In this document: positions 1-6,212 of the stretch, one piece after another
How positions within the stretch are numbered: the first letter of the stretch is position 1
Layout: the number at the start of each line of letters is the position of its first letter
Origin: Bacteroides sp.
Lineage (GTDB): Bacteria > Bacteroidota > Bacteroidia > Bacteroidales > SM23-62
Length of the DNA: 23,777 bases
Assembly (NCBI GenBank): GCA_030592145.1
Contig: JAUVKJ010000001.1
Location: forward strand, 1 to 23,777
Reading direction: 5' to 3'
The notes under the pieces: model-generated
Databases searched by the model: none
Seen by the model: the letters and a program-made list of their open reading frames with translations, nothing else
What the model was told of the DNA's origin: nothing
Position numbers and translations under genes: made by a program

Positions 1-185
1 TAATTAAAAATCCCTTTCGAATACAAAATCGCCGCTACATCGCTTCCCGATGTCAGGCGGCTTATTTAAAAATCCCTTTCGAATACAAAATCGCCGCTAC
101 ATCGCTTCCCGATGTCAGGCTTATTTAATAATCCCTTTCGAATACAGAATCGCCACTATATCGCTTCCCGATATCAGGCTTATTT
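1..185. repeat. Three tandem hairpin-forming repeat units (59-62 bp)
   Basis: Three near-identical units run head to tail, with the shared core TCCCTTTCGAATACA starting at about 11, 73 and 132. The spacing is 62 bp and then 59 bp; the difference is an extra GGC at the end of the first copy. Each unit holds a 6-bp stem with the loop CTTCC: stems at 37-42/48-53, 99-104/110-115 and 158-163/169-174. Units 1 and 2 have ACATCG/CGATGT and unit 3 has ATATCG/CGATAT, so a C-G pair became T-A with pairing kept. The array may begin before the window. No gene is seen here. Function is unknown; an intergenic palindromic repeat family is the likeliest reading. Confidence 0.8.
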
Positions 186-186
186 C

Positions 187-325
187 TTTTCGGGGATATT
201 AAACCGCCATTGCAAAATTTGCTTCGCAAAAAACGCTATGACGGTTTTTTTCTTTCCGGGGATATTAAACCGCCATTGCAAAATTTTTCAGTAAAAAAAT
301 TTTATAGATGGCTTGTTTAATATCC
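187..325. repeat. Two copies of a second repeat with nested inverted repeats
   Basis: The block GGGGATATTAAACCGCCATT occurs at 192-211 and 258-277 (period 66), and the match continues through GCAAAATTT. In copy 1, AAACCGCCAT (201-210) can pair with ATGACGGTTT (238-247) with one mismatch, enclosing a small TTTGC-TTC-GCAAA hairpin (218-230). In copy 2, GGATATTAAAC (260-270) is perfectly complementary to GTTTAATATCC (315-325), enclosing an A/T-rich palindrome. The T-rich runs after the arms could act as terminators for a gene to the left of the window, but this is not established. From 326 to 418 I see nothing beyond A/T-rich leader sequence for the next gene. Confidence 0.7.
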
Positions 326-418
326 TCTTTAAGAAAGAAACCTGCAAATCTTAGTTTTATCTTTTTACTTTAATAATTGAGCCTTACCTTAGCAACGAAA
401 GCGTAGTTTACACTCTGC

Positions 419-2518
419 ATGGACATAAAATCTAAGTTAATATCACTGTATCCCAAGAGTATTTTATTCTTCGCCGTCTTATTTATTCTTTCAGCTTATT
501 ATCAATATCACAAAACACTTTTTTATCCACCACAGTCTGTTCATGCATGGAGGCAGGCTGACTGTGCCTCAATATCCCTGAATTATTATAAATATGGAAT
601 GAAGTTTTTTCATCCGCAAATTCATCTTCTGGTATCGGATAATGGAACGAGTGGATATTGCGCAACAAGTGAAATCCCCTTGTTTTACTATACGGTGGCT
701 TTAATCTATAAGTTGTTTGGCGTGAATGAATTTCTTATCAGGCTGATTAATCTTATGATCTTTTTTGCCGGATTATATTACTTGTTCCTACTCCTGTACA
801 AGGTGCTGAAAGATTACTTTTGGTCGTTTGTACTTTCCATTCTTATGTTCACGTCTCCTCTGCTGATTTATTATGCGAATAATTATCTGACAAATATCTC
901 AGCCCTTTCATTAGGAATCATTGGCTTCTACCACTTCTATTCCTGGTCAGAGAATAAAAAGGCTTCCTCGCTCTACTACTCTGCAGTGTTTTATTTACTG
1001 GCCGGAACCTTCAAGATTACAGGCCTTTTTATGGTTTTTGTAATCATTTCCTATTTCATTGCTGAAAGAATGGAGTTCATTCCCTGGAACAGAAGCCGGC
1101 CAAAAACATTCGATAAGGGTTTCATACATCTATTGCCGTTTATAATTGTGTTATTTATTATTATTAGCTGGGTCATCTATGCCAGGACTTATAATTCAAT
1201 CCACGATTCAACTCATTTCTCAACTACTGTTTTTCCAATATGGCATTATGACCTGGAAGGAATACGTGGAATTCTTGAAGGTGTCAGGAGGCTCTGGATG
1301 GCTTCCTATTTTAATAAGTATACACTTATCTTAATTGGTTTACTTGGATTATCTATCGTAATTAACTACAAGTATATTAATCCGTTTCTTTTGGTTATTA
1401 CGATACTTCTCCTGCCAATAGTAATCCTCTTCATTCTGCTTCAATTCTGGACCTTCAGGGAACATGATTATTACACCATCAATATGTATATCCTGGTGGT
1501 TATGATCCTTGCCTGCTCATTCAATGGGTTGCTTAAAAGATTTCCGGCTGTTTTCAGCAACTATGTTACCAAAACAATTTTTGCACTTTTCCTTTTGATG
1601 AACATTATTTATGCCAGGCATGAATATGAAAAAAGATATACAGGCTGGATGAACGAGAATTCTGAATTCCTCTCTTTTCGGGAAATAAAAGAAAAACTGC
1701 CTGAGTACGGTATTCATCAAAGTGACACAATAATCTGTCTTCCCGGTACCAGTCAGCTGGCTCTGTATTTAATTGATATGAACGGATGGACTGCCTATGT
1801 TGATGCCAGGTTTGGAAGAGATGAGCCGGTATATTATAACCGGGACAGCATCGGGATCCGGGAGTCGATCAGTAAAGGGGCTCATTATTTATTTGTGATG
1901 GGAATCGAAGAGATTTTCTGGAAGCCATATTTGGTGAACTATACCAGGTCACTGATTGGACAATATAAGGATATCCTTGTCTTTGACCTGTTGTCAGAAG
2001 AAAAGAATTTTAATGTTAATAAAAGAAGGCTCAAGCAGGAGATTTTTTGTGATATGGAATACCTGTCAACTGATGAAAAATATTTCCTGACTTCCGATGA
2101 TTCGATTATGCTGGACTTTGGTAAATCACAGAGCAAGGAAATGGCCCGTAAGGGCAGATATTCCTCGAAATTGTCACCGGATCATGCTTTTTCACTAAGC
2201 ACCACATTCGGGAAAGTCGATGCCGGAGAGAGCTTCACGATCAGTGCATGGGTATATGATCCAAAAGATCAATGCCGGATTATTGCCTCAGGTGATGATC
2301 CGGAACAATTTTATTTCAGTAGAAAAACTACAGCAGTCGAAGACTCTTCCGGATGGCGTAAAATAGTTATTGATTTCTTTGTTCCCGAAGAGATCCGCGA
2401 TATGCCAATAAAAGTTTACATGTATTATCCGGGAACCGATTCCGTTTATGTGGATGATCTTGAAATTCAATATTTTGAAAAACCCGACCTGGATTGGCTT
2501 CTAAATACTGAGTCCTGA
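419..2518 (+). CDS. GT-C type membrane glycosyltransferase (GT39/ArnT-like) with C-terminal beta-sandwich-like tail
   Basis: A 699-residue integral membrane protein, likely a glycosyltransferase using a polyprenyl-phosphate sugar on the periplasmic face. About 10-12 hydrophobic segments fill residues 12-400. After the first comes WRQAD (44-48), with D48 in the place of the catalytic Asp of GT39/ArnT-type enzymes; HDYY lies at 349-352. Residues about 410-540 form a soluble region and about 560-690 form a predicted jelly-roll domain ending in VDDLEIQYF (678-686). It is a clear paralogue of the 18022-19626 product, sharing WRQ(A/S)D, GMKFF and HDYY, but that protein lacks the tail. The gene is visibly A/T-rich. 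No strong ribosome site precedes the ATG, as is usual in Bacteroidota. The 3' end overlaps the convergent metalloprotease by 52 bp. The exact sugar and acceptor are unknown. Confidence 0.8.
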   Translation: MDIKSKLISLYPKSILFFAVLFILSAYYQYHKTLFYPPQSVHAWRQADCASISLNYYKYGMKFFHPQIHLLVSDNGTSGYCATSEIPLFYYTVALIYKLFGVNEFLIRLINLMIFFAGLYYLFLLLYKVLKDYFWSFVLSILMFTSPLLIYYANNYLTNISALSLGIIGFYHFYSWSENKKASSLYYSAVFYLLAGTFKITGLFMVFVIISYFIAERMEFIPWNRSRPKTFDKGFIHLLPFIIVLFIIISWVIYARTYNSIHDSTHFSTTVFPIWHYDLEGIRGILEGVRRLWMASYFNKYTLILIGLLGLSIVINYKYINPFLLVITILLLPIVILFILLQFWTFREHDYYTINMYILVVMILACSFNGLLKRFPAVFSNYVTKTIFALFLLMNIIYARHEYEKRYTGWMNENSEFLSFREIKEKLPEYGIHQSDTIICLPGTSQLALYLIDMNGWTAYVDARFGRDEPVYYNRDSIGIRESISKGAHYLFVMGIEEIFWKPYLVNYTRSLIGQYKDILVFDLLSEEKNFNVNKRRLKQEIFCDMEYLSTDEKYFLTSDDSIMLDFGKSQSKEMARKGRYSSKLSPDHAFSLSTTFGKVDAGESFTISAWVYDPKDQCRIIASGDDPEQFYFSRKTTAVEDSSGWRKIVIDFFVPEEIRDMPIKVYMYYPGTDSVYVDDLEIQYFEKPDLDWLLNTES

Positions 2519-4554
2519 TCCTCTGATGAACCATTCATAAAAATAATCTTACCCTTGCCGGTTATCTTTGCTTCCGGATGGATTATCAGATTGCCTGATT
2601 CTGTAATTATCAGCTTAGCTCCACGGTCAATATCAATGATGCTGCCCGGATCCAGTATTAAAGTACTGTTATTATCAACTATTATTTTTGATCTCCTTTT
2701 CATCCTGATACCGGATCCGCCGGTTAAGGTAAACCGGGTTGAATCGGTAAAAACAACTTGTCCGTTAAATTCTAAAGGATCCATGGGTTTCTGGGGGGTG
2801 ATTCCCTGGTCCAACAAAATTCTGGCGCTCTTTTCCAGCGTGAGTTCTTCGTGCAGATATATATCACCGCACCACCTGACATTTTTTTCAACACTGCGGT
2901 CATCCCACCGTATCTTCAGTTTTATGCTCCCGTCCGCCAATTGTTCCGTGAATTCAACAGAGATACCATTCAGGTGTATTGTTCTGTTGTCAATAGCCGT
3001 TGGAGCCCGTGGACGAGCACGAACGCTTGATGAGGTCTGGTAGGTCATAACAGGGACGGCAACAGGATTCCGGTCAATCCCGATCTTGCCACCCGGCTGA
3101 AAAGCATCCATGGATGTCCCGAATAAGGGATACGTACCAATATTAAAAACAGACGAGTCAGGATATTCACCATTTACTTTCAGGTTTTTAGCCAGGAACA
3201 ACTCATCACGGTATATTAACCCGTCCCGGTCTTTAAGGTCGTAAGCCCCGTATATAAGATTGTTGTAACCAGTGAATGGATTGCTGAGATCATTACTGAT
3301 CATGCTCTCTTTGGCTTCCTCATCTATACGGAAATCATAGTTCCCAAATGCACTTACAGGCCAGGTATAATTGCAGTTACCTCCGTAAGTACCCAACCCG
3401 CTGAGTATTTCTTTCCCCACCTGGATATAGGCATAAAGTCCCTTCCGGGTGTCTTTCTCATGATCAATATTACCCTCGATCTTTTGGTGATTCTCAAGCC
3501 AGAGCCATTGTTTTTGAACTTTATTCGAGAATGCCTGCAAATACGGTAATTCAATCCTGATTACATCGCCGGTCTGAACAAAATCACGCAGGATGAATTC
3601 ATTGGAGCCGTGATGAAAATCCTGCAGGTATACCAGGTCCGCATTAATTTCTTCTCCACTGACGGGATCCCGGGCTGAGATCTGGAACCGGTTATCGGAA
3701 TGTTTCCATCCCAGTCTCCTTCGATCAAAGGCGCAGTAAACCGGTGCAGACTTGTTGAAACTGCTCAACATGGCATAACCACCGGCGGATGACATGAAAG
3801 TTTTTGTCCCGGCTCCGGACCCTCCCGTGTGAAAGTTATTCCCGCCAAGCAGCATGTGGGAAAACTCATGGCGGATAATCGAGTAATGGCGGTAGTCCTT
3901 GTTTACGAAGCTGCTGTATGAATTCATGCCTTTCATATCCTTCATCGCGTACATTTTCCTCCCTGGTACACAAAATCCTGCTGACAGGTGCCTGGTCATC
4001 TTTGAATTTACTCTCCAGATGACCATTACCATATCTATCATTAAATCCGGTTTTTTCTCTTTGGGACTCCCATAGATGCTTGTTGTTATTAAATCGAAAT
4101 CTCCACTATTGATTGAATAACCGTGGCGGGTAATGATATCATCAGCATTAGTATCAGCTATTTTATCCAATACCTGATTAAATCCACGGCCAATTACTTT
4201 ACTATAATCTATAGAGACGATTTCGGGGTAGTAGTCTGCAAGAACAATATATTTGCCAAAGGAAGCCTGGTAATAGTATTTGCTTATCATACCTTCAGGC
4301 TCTTCACCTGGTAATAATCGATGGTCAAAGAGGAATCCGGGATCCGGGGGAAGAGCACCGGCTTTCCAGCCGTTGAATATGCCCGGATCGTCCGGATCAT
4401 TGGTGAGTTCTGCATATATCAGAAATATTCGCAGAGTGTCTGTTACAGGTAACCAGTAACCGTTATGGCTATCCTGGCCCGGAATATCAATCCCAATAAA
4501 CAAGTAAAGAATTGACAGAATAAAAATCAAATATTTCTTTCGTGCTGGTATCAT
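2467..4554 (-). CDS. Exported zinc metalloprotease (HExxH) with beta-helix-like C-terminus
   Basis: A 695-residue protein with a signal peptide (positive start, hydrophobic residues 8-21, likely cleavage near 26). The zincin motif HEFSH lies at 229-233, giving H229, E230 and H233 as candidate zinc ligands and general base; G237 and H242 (NNFH) follow, so H242 may be the third ligand. This resembles M6-like or metzincin-type secreted peptidases, but I cannot fix the family. Residues about 590-680 are a run of short repeats alternating hydrophobic strands with Gly/Asn/Asp turns, as in a right-handed beta-helix. There is no type IX sorting domain at the end, so it may stay periplasmic or use another route. 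The upstream exported-protein gene lies 131 bp away on the same strand. Its 3' end overlaps the convergent glycosyltransferase by 52 bp. Confidence 0.75.
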   Translation of the reverse strand: MIPARKKYLIFILSILYLFIGIDIPGQDSHNGYWLPVTDTLRIFLIYAELTNDPDDPGIFNGWKAGALPPDPGFLFDHRLLPGEEPEGMISKYYYQASFGKYIVLADYYPEIVSIDYSKVIGRGFNQVLDKIADTNADDIITRHGYSINSGDFDLITTSIYGSPKEKKPDLMIDMVMVIWRVNSKMTRHLSAGFCVPGRKMYAMKDMKGMNSYSSFVNKDYRHYSIIRHEFSHMLLGGNNFHTGGSGAGTKTFMSSAGGYAMLSSFNKSAPVYCAFDRRRLGWKHSDNRFQISARDPVSGEEINADLVYLQDFHHGSNEFILRDFVQTGDVIRIELPYLQAFSNKVQKQWLWLENHQKIEGNIDHEKDTRKGLYAYIQVGKEILSGLGTYGGNCNYTWPVSAFGNYDFRIDEEAKESMISNDLSNPFTGYNNLIYGAYDLKDRDGLIYRDELFLAKNLKVNGEYPDSSVFNIGTYPLFGTSMDAFQPGGKIGIDRNPVAVPVMTYQTSSSVRARPRAPTAIDNRTIHLNGISVEFTEQLADGSIKLKIRWDDRSVEKNVRWCGDIYLHEELTLEKSARILLDQGITPQKPMDPLEFNGQVVFTDSTRFTLTGGSGIRMKRRSKIIVDNNSTLILDPGSIIDIDRGAKLIITESGNLIIHPEAKITGKGKIIFMNGSSEDQDSVFRSQSRSGFSKY

Positions 4555-4586
4555 GATTCAAAATAATATCAATATTCATACCAAAT

Positions 4587-4685
4587 AGCCATCATCAGTT
4601 TTTCTACGTTTGAGTGATGCTGTCTGAATCCCAAGTTATTGGGACGAGTTGCATCGCGAAAGAGTAGAAAAAACTGATGATGGCT
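4587..4685. repeat. Long inverted repeat (about 21-bp arms) between two exported-protein genes
   Basis: The left arm (4587-4607, starting AGCCATCATCAG) and right arm (4664-4685, ending CTGATGATGGCT) are reverse complements apart from one extra A in the right arm. The 56-nt interior contains a perfect TCCCAA-GTTA-TTGGGA hairpin (4629-4644) and a GATGC/GCATC pair (4616-4620/4651-4655), so the whole can fold into a branched hairpin. On the - strand it begins directly after the stop codon of the sorting-domain gene and ends 32 bp before the protease start. It could end or attenuate transcription, protect the mRNA 3' end, or be a mobile palindromic unit. A clear U-tract is not seen after either arm. 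Confidence 0.75.
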
Positions 4686-6077
4686 TTATTCGGCTTCACG
4701 GAAGAGGTAGACGAAACCGGTGTAGGGTTTAATGCCACGGTAGATGGTGGCATCCCACCCGAGGGCATTGATGACGTAATAGTAAACGCCGGGTTGTGCA
4801 AAGCTGTTCCCCTTGCCGTGAATGGTTCCGTCCCAGCCTTCCCATTCAAACCGCCCGTCGCTATGCTCGTACTCGTAAATCTTCCTCCCGCTGCGGTCAA
4901 AGATTGTGATTTTGAAGGCTCTCAGGGATTTCCCCCTGACCACAAAGAAATCATTGACACCGTCGCCGTTGGGTGTAAAAACATTCGGCGCATCCAGTTC
5001 CGATGGCAGGACATGTATTTCAGGATTGGCCAACAGGGGAAAGGAATCCACGCACCCGGCCTCGCTGTAAGCAACCATGCCGGGATAGTAATACCCGGGA
5101 ATGTAGTAGGTGTAGATTACCGAGTCATTAACATCGTAGGTTGTAAACACTGCATCCTCTCCTGTTTTGGCACTGTCAACAAGGGTCCAGACAAATTCAA
5201 CCCCGTTCTCCGAACCGTTTTTAAACCTTACTTCCAGTGGGGATTCTTCTTCGGGTTTTTCAGACTCTGTCCAGATTCCTTCGCTTTCAAAGTCCGATCG
5301 ATCCTCATACCACATCGTAAACCCGGCTTTCACATGGACGCTTTCATACAACACGTCATCATTGCGCGACAGCCCGAAACTGTCAACGGCCGTAAGAATA
5401 AACCGGGTATCCTTCGTGGGGGGACGGGACCAGGGGGGCTGGTTATAGATCGTCAGGTTTAAAAAAATCCTTGCCCCGAAAATCTCAAAATCCGGATTGT
5501 CCGAGGTCCATTCAAAAGCCATCCCGTTGGGAAGGTACAGAGCCTGTCCGCCGGAAAGATCATAATAGGGCATCGTGTCTGCCACAGTTATTCCGTTCAG
5601 GCGCAGGTAATCGCAGGTGTACCGGTAGGGCATGACCTTCCCGTCTGGTCCCTTCTCGACCTCTACATGGGGATCATTCGGAAAAACCCATGCTCTGAAC
5701 ATAGTATCCAGGTCTGCCGAGGTAATATGCACACTGTAACAGCCACCGCCGAGGTTGTTTGCAGTGGAGGTTCCCTCCCCCGTTTCTGTCAGGAAGGGAG
5801 TACCAAAACTATTGCTTCCGGGATCATACTTTCTCCAGGCAAAGTCAAACCCAGGGGTTCCTTCCGGTGGAGTAGCCAGCAGGGTGCCCGTCACCGGTGT
5901 GCCGGGAGCCGTGGCATGAAAAACAAAAAACGGATCGGTCTCCGGAAATACAGGATAATTCAGTAAATCTGAGTAGTTTGCTGTCGGAGAAGTGATCTGA
6001 GCAGGAACCTGTACGGTAAAAAAGACCAGCAGGAAAATGCTGAAAAAACGAAATATGAATACGGAAACCGATTTCAT
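4686..6077 (-). CDS. Exported protein with gliding-motility-type / T9SS type B sorting domain
   Basis: A 463-residue protein with a classic signal peptide (residues 1-27, hydrophobic core IFRFFSIFLLVFF, cleavage after VPAQ). The middle (about 30-355) looks like beta-rich immunoglobulin or PKD-like modules with no catalytic motif I can name. Residues 364-463 form the gliding-motility-associated C-terminal domain: PNVFTPNGDGVNDFF, then a DRSGRKIYEY strand, a WDG turn and a final PGVYYY strand. In Bacteroidota this domain directs export through the type IX secretion system and surface attachment or release. No T9SS machinery gene is in the window. A perfect TAnnTTTG element (TATCTTTG, minus strand 6161-6154) lies about 77 bp upstream but has no good -33 partner. 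The gene may be cotranscribed with the downstream protease, subject to the intervening inverted repeat. Confidence 0.85.
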   Translation of the reverse strand: MKSVSVFIFRFFSIFLLVFFTVQVPAQITSPTANYSDLLNYPVFPETDPFFVFHATAPGTPVTGTLLATPPEGTPGFDFAWRKYDPGSNSFGTPFLTETGEGTSTANNLGGGCYSVHITSADLDTMFRAWVFPNDPHVEVEKGPDGKVMPYRYTCDYLRLNGITVADTMPYYDLSGGQALYLPNGMAFEWTSDNPDFEIFGARIFLNLTIYNQPPWSRPPTKDTRFILTAVDSFGLSRNDDVLYESVHVKAGFTMWYEDRSDFESEGIWTESEKPEEESPLEVRFKNGSENGVEFVWTLVDSAKTGEDAVFTTYDVNDSVIYTYYIPGYYYPGMVAYSEAGCVDSFPLLANPEIHVLPSELDAPNVFTPNGDGVNDFFVVRGKSLRAFKITIFDRSGRKIYEYEHSDGRFEWEGWDGTIHGKGNSFAQPGVYYYVINALGWDATIYRGIKPYTGFVYLFREAE

Positions 6078-6187
6078 GCAGGCTGTTGATGGATTATTCC
6101 CTAAATAAACTTTGCCGGGCTATATTTTAGTATAAGAACCATTAATAAAGTGGCAAAGATAAATATTCTGAAAGAAGAAAAAATCGT

Positions 6188-6195
6188 TAATTTTG
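6188..6195 (+). promoter_or_regulatory. Bacteroidota -7 element (TAATTTTG) for the helicase gene
   Basis: TAATTTTG matches the TAnnTTTG consensus of the primary Bacteroidota sigma factor exactly. It lies 17 bp before the ATG at 6213, so transcription would begin about ten bases before that codon. The -33 region has only a partial match (TTCTG at 6166-6170). It argues against the GTG at 6150 as the start of translation. Confidence 0.45.
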
Positions 6196-6212
6196 GCAGC
6201 TATCAAATAACT

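Noticed and set aside
112..294. A 60-codon open frame through the repeat array
   Set aside because: The reading frame only follows the repeats, and the predicted peptide is itself repetitive (ILNRHCKI twice). No start signal or family resemblance is seen.
1..330. CRISPR array
   Set aside because: The copies follow each other with no unique spacers of constant length, and no cas gene is present.
2555..3043. Open frame of 162 codons on the + strand
   Set aside because: It lies wholly inside the metalloprotease gene on the other strand, which has a signal peptide and zinc motif; the + strand product has no recognisable feature.
4677..5462. Open frame of 261 codons on the + strand
   Set aside because: It is antisense to the sorting-domain protein, whose signal peptide and C-terminal domain are clear, and includes part of the inverted repeat.
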